DNA of 64,000 nt from Solen grandis (Eukaryota > Mollusca > Bivalvia > Adapedonta > Solenidae), in NCBI GenBank assembly GCA_021229015.1, contig CM037782.1, forward strand, positions 37,246,912 through 37,310,911. Reading direction: 5' to 3'. Shown piece by piece: positions 35,522 to 46,114 of the stretch; position 1 is the stretch's first letter, and each line of letters begins with the position of its first letter. The notes under the pieces are model-generated. The model did no database searches. It saw only the letters and a list, made by a program, of their open reading frames with translations, and had not been told where the DNA came from. Position numbers and translations under genes: made by a program.

Positions 35522-38500
35522 ATGGAAGGCTTGTATTATTTGGTACAATGGGAGGATAGACTGCTGTCTATTCTGAAGAAAGACAAAATCACCAAACCAC
35601 TGAAATCACAATATGATGAGGGCGACATTGTGACAGCTAAGTATGGGAAGCAACATTTCGAGGCCGTCATCTCGGAAATTCATCGTAAGTATAGCAGACG
35701 AACGCATTTCGCTCTATTTCAGAGAAGTGAATTCTACACATATATTTAAGAAGCCTTAACTTTTGCGCATAAAATTGAAAAGGTTTGAATATATTGACAT
35801 GTATTTTCGGATATTAGATCTATTATAATATGGAGAAAATCATTTTAATATGGTCGGTGATAACATTGTTTTATCTACCTCTGCATCCAGCTTCAGAGAT
35901 GCAAGGTTTTTTGGGGTTTTTTTTTTTTTTTTTGAGATGCCATATGTATATATCATCCGAGTTGGACTCAACTAGAAATTCAAGGTTTCTTATTTTACTG
36001 CAATAAACTTGATATTTAATGGGTATTTTTATGCTCCCCAAAGCGAGAGCATATAGTTTTGGAAAAAAAAAAGTTGGCAGAAATGTTTAACACCTTGAGA
36101 TGATGTGTTGAGTACAATCCCCAGATCTGTAGCTCAACTTTAAGGTCACACTTACTAGTTCAAAGTATAAAAAAAGGTGCATTTTCAGTGTTTCATTTAC
36201 ATTTCAAGATAATGAGTCCTGTACCACTTTATTTATAAATTCAATGAGTCCACTATGTAAAAATTTATCAATTTTAATGAATCCCTGGCAAATTTTGTGA
36301 GTCCAGAACTCGGGACTTGCAGGTAAAAAAATCACTGCATTTTGGGAGCATTTGTCACATCCTGTGACATATCTTGTTAATTTATTTGCTATTATACTGA
36401 CTGTTTGCTTTTGGAAAGGGTCCGTTTGCCAGAGGGATATTAAACAGATTTAGACACTAACTTTTTTGGCAGGTGTCCTGAAGGCATAATTTAGCAAAAA
36501 TTGACACACCTCACTCCCATTTAAAATGCTAAATTTCAGGAGTACCTTCTTAAAGTTTGGTGTCCTTGGGATCCTAAGACAGTTAGTGTTGACCTCTGTT
36601 AAAGGCTAGGACAACCCCTGCTTTTTTAGTGTAAATTGGTTTTATTAAATTAAAATTAATAAGAAAATCAACCCATTAATTGCAGCAAACCTGAAGTACC
36701 TCAAGGAGCAAACAAAACTTCCACCTAAGTACAGCTACGTGGAGGCAAAAAAGCACCAGCTGTCTGCAGGTATGCATAAATAAAATTATGTCAAAAATCT
36801 ATGTGTCCAACTTCTACACTATTGTCCATATGTCTGTCCAGAAATATAATTTTTTATGTCCATGTTTACCAAATCTTGTGTGACAAACTCGTTCAGATGT
36901 CTGCATTTGATTTTGCTTCATAATTTTGCAGATGAACAACTATGATCATTTCCAGTCCACAGAACATCATTTAGAAGTAATACCTTGGTCAATAATTCAT
37001 TATTGCAGCATCAGCTAGCATTATGTATCATACATGGACTCGCTCAAAATAGTGAAATAACATAAGTGTAATTAAAAAATCTGCAATTAGCAGGTTGAGC
37101 AGACATTATTCAGGGCTTTTTTTCACTAGAAGGAGGAGGCCTGGCCTCTCATTTTGGGGGGAAAATATATCGCCAATTAAACAAAAGGGAACAAATTTTA
37201 AAAAATAACTTTTAATTTTAAAGCCAATTTTGGGGTAAAAATGCATTTAAAAAAAAATTTCAGAGGGAAACTATATAGTGACAAAAAGCCAAGTTATTGT
37301 TTGTCGAGTTTAATGTCCCTACAACAATATTTCAGTCATCTGGAGTCGAAGATAATGTCTTCTCGAGACAGATATAGTGACGACACTGCAGTAACACTCT
37401 GTAGACATGTAACATGATCACACACCCAGTCATATTGTTCTGACACTGGACCAACCAGTCCTGGAACTACCCTTATATGCTTAGTACCTGGCAAAATAGC
37501 TATACCAGTGCCATTTTTAACAACTTTTGAATAAAATATTGAAAGAAGGCTTCAGTATCTAATGAAATATGAAGGATATTAAAGTTAAAATAGCTGACAA
37601 TCAGTTCTTAGGTGTGGTTCTTATGATTCATATTAAAAATGCTGAAAATACATTTGATTTGCAATAGGTATTACACTGACACAAGTATATCTGTTGAATA
37701 AATGCTTTTCTGCTTCAGCCTGTTCACTCTCCTTACACACTGGCTGTCAAATCTGCAGCTGTAAATAAAAACAAAAAAACATCAACTTATTAGAAAACAA
37801 TAATGAAAAAAGGAAAAGGTAATATTTTCAGAAAAAGGGGGGGTGGGGGGGGAATAATCTATTGTAAATTGTCACTTACAAGCTTAATGGTATAACTATA
37901 AAAACATACATGTAGTAATTATCTGTAAAAACATCAAAATGATTGACTTACATTTCTTCTGTTTTATTAGACAAATTGGCCAGTCCAGGAATTGAATATC
38001 ATCCATCCTACACAGTTGTTAGTTTGCAAACCATCTGACTATCTTGTTCTTTTCTAGATGGTAGAGGTCTACCCCCAAACCGATGTGTACTGGTATCGTG
38101 CGCAGAGGGACGCAGCGCTGTTTAATGGCAAGGAGCAACCTGAACCCACGTTGAGCAAAATTATCGACATCTTCTTCACAAAAGAAACCCAAAAACAATC
38201 CAGCGCCAGGGGAGGAGGGACCTTCCCCCCTTTGAAACAATACATTGTAATACATATACATTGTTTTACGTTGCATTTTTAACTTGGCTGTGTTTTTTTT
38301 TTTTTCCCTAAGAAAACAATTCAGGTACATTTTGTATTGTCTTCACACTGGTGTCATGATTGTCTGTGTCAGTCATAGTGAAAAACTTTAGCCTTGGCTA
38401 TTATTTCTAAACTACCCTCCAAGTGCATTGGATAGCATATAAAAAATTGTATTTGATAGATAAAAGTTGAAGTACAAATGGTATGCTGCTGCTTTGTTTG

Positions 38501-38724
38501 TTTTTTTTATCCATATATTTACAATTGCTTGTAATTGCCATATAGCATGAATCCTTTTTTTTTTTTTAGGTTTTATACAGAAAAAATGGGAGATAAGAGA
38601 ATCGGCCCTTATTAAAGTTATTAACGATAAATGCAGCCACCAGAGAAGGCCAAGGAGAACAGGGCTGTATAACAGGGAGAAATACCTTCTAATGAAGTCC
38701 AAAAGGAACTGCAAAAATGTTTAG
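35522..38724 (+). CDS. BEN-domain DNA-binding protein, five exons, ~208 aa
   Basis: Exons 35522-35684, 36686-36769, 37971-38017, 38058-38246 and 38581-38724 total 627 nt (209 codons with stop) and every phase fits. Donors are GTAAGT, GTATGC, GTTAGT and GTAATA; all acceptors end in AG. Residues 5-54 look Tudor-like (YYLVQWED, YDEGDIVTAKYG). 56-82 are Lys-rich. 99-190 form a BEN domain: VEVYPQTDVYW, AQRDAAL, LSKIIDIFFTKE, SSARG..TFPPL, then IKVINDKCSHQRR. The tail is basic. BEN domains bind DNA and often act as chromatin or transcription factors. Intron 3 would be only 40 nt, with a plausible branch site and polypyrimidine tract; the weakest point of the model. Divergent partner of the transposase within the same element; may bind its subterminal words (inference). 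Confidence 0.75.
37297..37535 (-). mobile_element. SINE, head-truncated copy
   Basis: TTGTCGAGTTTAATGTCCC, ATATTTCAGTCATCTGGAG, CCAACCAGTCCTGGAACTAC and ATAGCTATACCAGTGCC follow the SINE body in order. The head with A and B boxes is missing. It lies in a BEN gene intron. Confidence 0.65.
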
Positions 38725-39034
38725 AATACTTCAGTAAAAACTATAACTTGTTATACCCCACCTTCACAAAGTAAATTAACAATAAATAGTAACTAATAAA
38801 TGGTAAAACAACTTATTTTTCTAATACTTGAGATAGTATTTTTAAAATGTTGTTCATTTTAAAACCTATATTGAAGGATTGTTGTTATTTTTTTTTTTTT
38901 TGGTGTAGCCTACTCAGATGATTTTTGTTGTTCGTTTTAAGCGGCTTAACCGAATACTTTTTCATTGATTAAAAGTTTGTCGGGGAAAACCCGGGTTGTG
39001 CATTTATCATGTGATAAAAAGAATCTGACACTCG

Positions 39035-39323
39035 TCCTAGTATGCTTTGGTAGTATGTGTGTTCTCATACAAATAATAGACAGAGTGTCCCGAACATATA
39101 TATAGGATCTGATACGAGTTGTCATTTAAAATAAACTTTTCTTCAACGAGTTCAGGAAAACTGTTATTAAGCTTGCCAGAGGCTCGCTTAATAACACTTT
39201 TCCTGAACTCTTTGAAGAAAAGTTTATAGTAAATGACAACTCGTATCGAATCCTTTATATATGTTCGGGACACTCCATCTATTATTTGTACGAGAACGCA
39301 CATACTACCAAAGCATACTAGGA
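39035..39323. repeat. 289-bp near-perfect palindrome (138-bp arms, 13-bp loop)
   Basis: Left arm 39035-39172 (starts TCCTAGTATGCTTTGG) is the reverse complement of right arm 39186-39323 (ends CCAAAGCATACTAGGA), with a few mismatches. The centre is TTAAGC..GCTTAA around a 13-base loop. The arms are symmetric about 39179. It lies near the right end of the giant element. Confidence 0.9.
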
Positions 39324-39559
39324 TAAGTATTACTAAACATTAGATATATATCAAGTTATCAACAAGAATATAACTCAAGTGGTAGTTAAGAAGACTGGGT
39401 GTTTTTTCCCCATACAGAGTTATCAAATGTTTATAAATGTACTGTTATGATGTACTGTTATGTTTTTGTTTTGGGGACCATTGATAATTAAAAAATTAAG
39501 CTCCAAGCTATTTTGGTTTCTTGTCATTGTGCTGCCATTTAAAAAAAAAAAATTTGCCA

Positions 39560-40265
39560 GTTGATTGTCAGTTTGAAACCCTGCAGTATTTATAAATTAT
39601 AAGTGAATTAAAATATTTTGTTTATTAATTTATTGTCAGTGTGTTTTCAGCTTGTATAAAATTTAAGTCCATGTGTTGTCAGATCTGGTAACAGACTGAT
39701 AATTGACAGAAAAAGATCTGAAGCATTTCTGGCAATAAGCTGATACCACACTGACAATGTACCCCATAGTGAATTAAAAAATGGCTATTAATTTATTGTC
39801 AGTGTGTTGTCAACTGGTATAAAATTTAATTCCAGTCATTTATCAGTTCTGAGGTTTGACTGGTAATAGTCTAGCGATAGACTAAAAAGTCCAAAATCAC
39901 TGCTAATGTTAGTGTGATGTCATTGTATTGCCAGAATTATCCTTATTTCCAGTTTATTGTCTGTCGTGTTAGTGTGTTATCAGTTCAGTCTTGTGAGTCT
40001 GAGTCTTGAAATTTCAAAGAAAACGACTATTATTAAAATTAGAATTGCATTATAACTAACCTGACAATAAAATTGTTCCATGCTGGTAATACACTAATTG
40101 TGTGAAGGTTAATAGACTGATTTGCAACTGACAACAGACTAAGTCCATGTGTTGTCAGATCTGGTAACAGACTGATAAAAGACAGAAAACGATCTGAAGC
40201 ATATCTGGCAATAATATGGCAAAAAACTGATTCCACACTGACAATGTACTCCGTTTTCGTAAGGG
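39560..40265. repeat. right subterminal word array of the giant element
   Basis: Dense TTGTCAG, ATTGTCAGTGTG, CTGACAAT, TGGTAACAGACTGATA and CCACACTGACAATGTAC words in both orientations. A ~400-bp inner segment repeats (AGTCCATGTGTTGTCAGATC at about 39668 and 40141). Ends in the TIR GTTTTCGTAAGGG. Confidence 0.75.
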
Positions 40266-40626
40266 ATATAACTTCTAAGTCATTCAAGCGATAATGCTGG
40301 ATATCGAACTCATTCGCGATATTATGGCCATGCACATGTGTGAAAAGTTTGAAAAGGATTGGGCAAACGATATTGAAGTTAGAGCCCGGACAATCACAAT
40401 TTCAAGTATTTTGTGTACATCAAGGGCCATAACTTCTAAGTCATTCACGCGATAATGCTGGGTATCGAACTCATCCGAGATATTATGGCCATGCACATGT
40501 GTGGAAAGTTTGAAAAGGATTGGGCAAACGATATTGAAGTTAGAGCCCGGACAACAAATGTTCCACGCCCGCCCGCCCACGGTGAGTGTTCACATAATAC
40601 GCCCCATCTTAAGATGGGCGTATAAA
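40266..40626. repeat. ATACGCCC repeat, right half of a split copy
   Basis: It resumes the unit broken at 25155 (ATAACTTCTAAGTCATTCA, GATAATGCTGG), runs through two further units, and ends in the hairpin ATACGCCCCATCTTAAGATG then GGCGTAT at about 40625. Confidence 0.75.
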
Positions 40627-41029
40627 AAAATGGGGATTGTATATTATGGGATATTGCATGAGTGTGCTATTCTGATGGCTTATATTGCTCCAGTTGATTG
40701 TGTAAAGTGAGACTACTACTTTATATAATCAATAAAAGTGATACAATCCAGTAAAATAACACTCATTTAATTTTCATTTTAATATTGAATTAATGTAGAT
40801 GTTTTCATAAATATAAATGTAATAATAATTTGTTTAAAAAAAAATATCCTTCAAAGAATAAACTATAGTCCTATAAATTTGATGTTATGCTTGCACATAT
40901 GTCAATATAAAGCACAATCACATTATATCAAATTCTTACATTTGGGGGGATATATAAATATTTTTATCATATATTTAAAAACAATTCTATGTAGGTTTTA
41001 TGTAACACATGGATACCATTGTTCAACTA

Positions 41030-42239
41030 TGTGACATTCATCAATTATGACTGCAGCCACACTATCTACGAATGATCTCAACAGCATCTTCCCACATTCA
41101 GTGTTCAGTAATGCCTCAGGGTAGGCAAAAATGATAGAATAGAGACCTTCTTCTATTCCTTTAAAATCAATATATGGCTGAATGTCACTAATGGGCCAGT
41201 CACAAATCAGTTGCGATGCGTCGGCGATGGGTAAAACCCGGGAAATTTGAACAAAATCTTGAGACAGATCTCACGATTTTGCACCCGTCGGAGGCGCTCT
41301 CCGGACACCTGCGGCTTGTTGCAGATTTTTTAGACATCGCCACACCCGTCGCGGTCCCCAACTTTGAACTTAAAATTTTAAGATTGCTCGCAAGATTTTT
41401 CACCCATTTTGGGCATCCCAGACACAATCTCCGATGACCTACGATGCCCTCCGATTAATCGGAGGCGTCCTCCGAATAATCTGAGACTAGTCGCAAGATT
41501 CTGTGTGGGATTGGAAATTCAGGTTGAGATTCAATGTCTGCGAGTAGTCTCCGGCGCCCTCTGACTGAATAGGAGGCGCCCTGCTACAATTCGTACACTT
41601 TCTGTGATCGTCTCCAATGAATCGTACGGTGGAATCGTAGTAAATCGCAGTGTATATAAGGGCGCCTCCGACCGGATCGCTAAAAGTTTGAGACGCTCTT
41701 GCTGCAGGAGGCTGTGACAGAAGATTTTGAAGATATCGCAGATATCGTCTCCGATCGCCTCCGATGCAATCGGAGGCTAATCCCACGATTTTTCGACAAA
41801 ACTGGGTCAAAATCCTTGAAAAAATCTCAGACAATGTGACTGCTCCACTTTTATTAGGATTATTGCTAGGATTGTTCAAGGATTCTTTATTTTCTACGAC
41901 GACCCCCGGCCAAAACTAATCCCTGACAGATCGCCGACATTGTGACTGGGCCATAAAGGGCAGGATAAGGGAAGATATGCCATAATCCTTCAATTGTTTC
42001 AGCTGGTCCTCTTGAATGATATTCAAGGGAGAAATCACCAACACTGTGGTTCTGCTGTACCCCCTCCTCTTCATAATGCCTGGTAGCAACTGGTATATGA
42101 TACTCTTTCCATATCCAACTGGTAAATTTACAATTAAATCTCTTCCCTCAGTAATAATTTTCAAACAATCTAATTGTTTCTGTTTTAAAATAATGGATGG
42201 ATTTAAGTCATAAACAGATTCTTTTATAAGTCGTTCCAT
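41030..42239 (-). pseudogene. RecQ-like helicase N-terminal part, interrupted
   Basis: From ATG 42239 the minus strand encodes a RecQ-type DEAD/H start: LKQKQLDCLKII (Q-motif region), NLPVGYGKS (Walker A, motif I), VLVISPLNIIQEDQ (motif Ia) and SSLILPF at about 41955. A 762-bp element lies at 41192-41953. Beyond it the frame resumes with SDIQPYIDF, FAYPEALL and VIIDECHIVEQW (motif II as DECH) to about 41030, ending at a weak GTATCC donor. Removing the insertion and one TAA duplication rejoins the two parts in frame. Later helicase motifs are not seen before the host repeat at 40626; they may lie beyond the 15.1-kb element or be lost. An ATP-driven 3'-5' DNA helicase role is known for the family; this copy is interrupted. 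Confidence 0.7.
41192..41953. mobile_element. 762-bp TAA-flanked element (Harbinger-like MITE)
   Basis: Ends TGGGCCAGTCACAA (41192) and complement TGGCCCAGTCACAA (to 41953), one mismatch in 14. The TAA duplication lies at 41189-41191 and 41954-41956. The interior is CpG-rich and packed with CCTCCGAT / ATCGGAGG and GGAGGCG words in both orientations. No transposase. A three-base T(A/T)A target fits PIF/Harbinger. Confidence 0.8.
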
Positions 42240-42837
42240 ATTTTGATATTTATGTTTGTTTACATTGGTTACGTTACAGTAAAAAAAAAATTTTTTTTTT
42301 TTTTTTTTTCCTTTTTTTTTATTTATATTATTCTTATTATATAAATGATAGAACACTAAAATGATGCATAGAAACAGTTTCTTAACAATTCTTAAAAAAA
42401 GTTAAAAAATGTGTATATATCAGAAATTCTGATAAATGACACTCGTGGTGGCAGAGATCTATGCCGAAGAATGAAGGGGAGATAACTGCGTGGAGACTGA
42501 CTTTTAGTCTGGTTCCCAACATAGTGACAGGGGCAGGTAATCCAGGCTAATTGACTTTGACCTTTAATTTTCATATCTTATCATTTTAGAAACGAAACCA
42601 GTCAAAACGGAATGGTTTAATATGCGGATCATCTTGTAAGATGCCGAAAAATAAACTTTATTTGACAGACGCACGTCAGGGATATCTTTACAGTTGAAGT
42701 GCTGCAGTTTAGAGTTTTGAATTTAAATTTTTGCTACGGTTTCGGATTTTTGGTTGTCCACGGACAAGTCAACAGTGAAAATTTACTTGTCCGTGCTGGC
42801 AAATGTACGACTCGGACAATGGATTTCGCCATCCCTG

Positions 42838-42990
42838 CACTGTCGTATCATGCCATATATGCTGAGCTCCAAGAAAGGGAGCTATACCAGTACCATTTTT
42901 TTACGATTTTCGCTTGTCACTGCTTGGATTGGACCCACAACCTTAAGATCTTGTGGGGATGCTCAAACCACTTTGTCTCTAGGACAGGTG
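42838..42990 (-). mobile_element. SINE, second part of the split copy
   Basis: CACTGTCGTATCATGCC, TATGCTGAGCTCCAAG, GGGAGCTATACCAGTACC and TTGGATTGGACCCACAACCT continue the SINE cut at 13388, ending in a worn tRNA-like head. Together the halves make one SINE lacking about 75 internal bases. Confidence 0.65.
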
Positions 42991-44587
42991 AACTATAACT
43001 ATATTAATGCTAAAAAGCTAAAAATATGTCATTAAAAGATAACAACTGGTACTATATTAAGTAAATATAGTGACCAAACATGACCTGTATTTTGATATAT
43101 ACCAGAGTTCGACATTAACTTTTTTGAGAGCTGGACCAGTGGTCCAGTAACTTAGAAAACGTACTAGACCTGACCTTAACTGAACTAGACCGAAGTGTAA
43201 AAGACATACATGTCATATTTAGATCAAAATACTTACTTTGGAATACCTAACTGTTTTGTTCCATGTTTACCTTTAAAAATTAATAAAGGTCTACAAAGAT
43301 GATACTAGAATTACTCTTGTGTTACATGCTATTCATTAACATTGCATGAACACTTTGATTGTACTTATATGGAAATCCCCATATATGCGAGTTCCGGATA
43401 ATGACTATTGTTTAATGATTTTCAAGCAATTCCATTTAAAGCAAAAAGACCTGTTTCTTGTCATCTATTCATAGTTTCTTTGATTCCTTTTTCATTCATT
43501 ACTGACGTTGTCATTTTGTCGGATGAAAAGACTATTTGACATTTTTATCATCGTAAAAAGGTCTATTGTCGTTATACATCATGGGATCCCAGCATAATAA
43601 ATAGATTAGCGTTCATGCATTAACTTGCATCTCTAGCATTTAAATTAAATTTTATTCATTATAATACGAAGATTTTGTAAACATTATAAAATGAAAAGTT
43701 AGATGAAGAAATAAGCATCCTTAGTTTAGTATTACGACACTGAAGTGCGGGGGGGGGAGCCTAACCAATGAGTGAACGCGTGTCAAGGTTGTTACTGAAA
43801 ATGCCGCTTAATATAGCACACGTGGATTTTCCAAGAAACTGTTTCAACAAGGGTCAAAAGTTTAGCTATTACAGTTATTTTTTGGGCGTTTGCTGTGTCA
43901 ATAGATAAAATTTCTGCGAACTTTGATCAATTTAGAACACGACCAGTCGGTCGTGTTAGCCTAGAACCTAACTGGACCTGACCATCAATCTACTAGTGAA
44001 GAAGAGAAACGACAATAAAATCCAAAAATCTAATGTATATTTGAATGATTTTAACAGCTTACTATATGTTAGACATGCTGCAATATACGAAAGTGCAGGT
44101 GCCCGCTTGCGATGCATCAACAGCCAATCAAAATGCCGTTCATAAATTAAGTTGCGAGATGCTAAAAATGGGTTTTCCAAACTTGAATGAAAAAAACATC
44201 GGTAATCAATATAAGAATTAAATGTTAGGAGTTAAGAGATCGATTTTTTTTTATCATTTTTATTCTTATGCAAATGAAAAAATTGTAAATTAAGATAATA
44301 AGCTATTACTGGATCTTTTTTTTATTAGACCAGTCGGGCCAGTTACTCGTGGGTTTTGCAAGACCGGACCCACTGTGTACTAGACAATGTCGTTCGGTCG
44401 TAGGTTAAAGGAATACGCTCGGCTGATAACAACTAGGTTTTAATTGAAAGATATTGATGTAAATAAACCAATTTAATTACTCATTTCACTGAATCAATCG
44501 TAATAAGAAAGAAATTGCAAGTTAAAGACGTCTATTTACACCAATTTGCTCCGAGACATGGGCGCAGACATTGTTTACGTCTCGTGG

Positions 44588-44638
44588 TCTCGCGAGACTT
44601 TTTTTACAACAATCGTGACGTCACAGACACACTTCCGG
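44588..44638. promoter_or_regulatory. TCTCGCGAGA, TGACGTCA and ACTTCCGG within 51 bp
   Basis: Three textbook CpG-promoter motifs stand together: the palindrome TCTCGCGAGA (44588-44597), a full CRE TGACGTCA (44616-44623) and an ETS-type ACTTCCGG (44631-44638). They lie inside the TTAA-flanked element, just beyond its left arm. Motifs are exact; promoter activity is inferred. Confidence 0.5.
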
Positions 44639-44786
44639 TTGCGTACATACATTGAAATATAGAAGGGAATTACGTGTGTTGTGGAGAAATTTTACCCCCA
44701 AAAAGAAACAGGAAAGCAAAAAGTATGAATATGATGAAAATATATTATTAAAAGATTAAACTATGATCATTTTATTGTTTTCTTAC

Positions 44787-45086
44787 TTGTGAGTGAGAGA
44801 GTCTGGAGCCCTCGTCCTATGACCTTTGTATGCCAGAATGGTAATGAATGCAACTTCTAAAACAGAATCATTCAGAACTAAGGTGTGAAAGTCCGTATGG
44901 TCCGTAATGCACGTAAATTCATCAACATACATTTTCCATATTGGATGGCATCATAACACAGTTATCACACAGACAAAAGTCCTTAGCACATAAATATTCC
45001 TCCTCCCGTACGTCATTGTCTTGAAGCAGTTGCAGCTCTTCCTCAGTATATTCGGGCTCAAAGTCGTAAGGAACTATACACTCCAT
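44787..45086 (-). pseudogene. P2X7-like cytoplasmic domain fragment, frameshifted
   Basis: ATG 45086 opens a 54-codon minus-strand frame with PYDFEPEYTEEELQLLQDN, then a Cys-rich block FCLCDNCVMMPS, to a stop at 44922. In another frame from about 44955 the text continues DEFTCITDHTDFHTLVLND, SVLEVAFITI and KGHRTRAPDSLTH, to a GTAAGA donor at 44786. The order (YTEEEL, then C.C..C..MP, then C..DH..F....LN..VLE) matches the intracellular ballast domain of P2X7 receptors, which is widely found as stand-alone invertebrate proteins. No channel or transmembrane part is present. One indel breaks the frame. The final exon of such domains (IPS-IR-type text) may have a remnant near 44640-44690. It is cargo in a TTAA-flanked element. 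Confidence 0.65.
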
Positions 45087-46075
45087 TTTAAGAAATATCT
45101 CAAAAACTTTATTAAACTTCCTGCTATAGTGATTGAACCATAACTTAAGTCAATACCCCTTGTCACGAAATCATTTATTCACATACTCACAAACATCGCT
45201 ATTTTAATTGCGCAAATCATTACAGCAATTATCAACAATTTTTAAACACTTTTTTAATCAAACATATAAATATATAAAAGGGGCGGTATCATGTAAGTAG
45301 AAATCTAATTGCAATGACGGTAACTGTGAAATACTATAGAGACGAATCAAAGGGACACCGTGTTGTAATTATGATTAACACACCTAATTGCTCGCAATTT
45401 AGCAAAATAATGTAAATTATGCTATCTACTTTCTGTATATCACACTAACATGAGCTCATTGCGATACGATACTTTTACTTATATATATTTATTTAAACAG
45501 ACTTTTTCCGTAAAATAGCATAATATAGATTATTATAATATAAAACGTGGATTCAACACTTTTCTTTCATATTTATATAATGCATTTAGTATGTTTGTGG
45601 TGATGATTATACTCTACATGTCCGTTTCAGTATAACGTGCACATCAATTGTCTGTTGACATGGTGACTCGGTCGCACGCTTCGTTTTATGGCCGTGTTTT
45701 ATGGCCCTGAGGTGCGATTTTATATGACGCTTATTCTATTACAAAGGCTTGCCAGTGATTTCTTATCCAATCAGTTTAACACCACACAACTTTTCAATAA
45801 CCGCAGTTGCAAGCATTTCACGGTAAAAATGACAAAGATGTATTATAGAAATAAAAAATATCGCGGATCAAATTGGTTTAAATAGACGTCTTTAACTTAC
45901 AATTTCTTTCTTATTACGATTGATTCAATGAAATGAGAAATTTAATTGGTTTATTTACATCAATATCTTACAATTGAAACCTAGTTGTAATCAGCCGAGC
46001 GTATTCCTTTAATGCTTTTATCACAACCCCTATTAATGGCACTCATCGATCGGGATATGGTTCAATGGGTATTTG

Positions 46076-46114
46076 TGACGTCACAGAAAGGTAAACATGA
46101 ACAAAGATGGCGGC
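46076..46114 (+). promoter_or_regulatory. CRE (TGACGTCA) plus YY1-like AAGATGGCGGC
   Basis: TGACGTCA at 46076-46083 and AAGATGGCGGC at 46104-46114, in the part of the compound element between its two right termini. The spacing resembles start-site-proximal promoter motifs; activity is inferred. Confidence 0.4.

Larger units (their letters stand above)
25156..40265. mobile_element. 15.1-kb CACTA-like giant transposon with two genes
   Basis: Terminal inverted repeats CCCTTACGAAAAC (25156-25168; complement at 40253-40265) with the dinucleotide AT on both outsides (25154-25155, 40266-40267). The flanks are the two halves of one older repeat: left TGTACGTCAAGGG, right ATAACTTCTAAG, adjacent in intact units at about 25000 and 40425. 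Next to both ends lie arrays of CTGACAATA / TATTGTCAG words, a layout typical of CACTA (En/Spm) elements. Inside are a divergent pair: a tnp2-type transposase (minus) and a BEN-domain protein (plus), both with complete phase-consistent exon sets. Later repeats (26560, 29485, 31680, 32187, 37297) landed only in introns or spacers. Size, ends and genes are read directly; mobility is inferred. Confidence 0.8.
13389..42837. mobile_element. candidate 29.4-kb cargo element with CAGGG-type ends
   Basis: Left end CAGGGGTGGCGAAATCTC (13389 on); the complement of the right end is CAGGGATGGCGAAATCC (to 42837). Both ends carry subterminal ACTTGTCC / GGACAAGT words (13420-13475; 42765-42820). Outside, CACTG is duplicated (13384-13388 and 42838-42842) and the flanks are the two halves of one SINE copy. 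That argues for a single insertion event rather than two unrelated ends. Inside are a broken conserved gene (18312-19060), a RecQ-like helicase remnant near the right end, and many younger insertions including the 15.1-kb element. No transposase is recognised for it. Two separate short elements plus a rearrangement remain possible. Confidence 0.55.

Noticed and set aside
41200..41879. Open frames of 73-130 codons on both strands
   Set aside because: They lie wholly inside the CpG-rich TAA-flanked element and reflect its GGAGGCG/CCTCCGA words.
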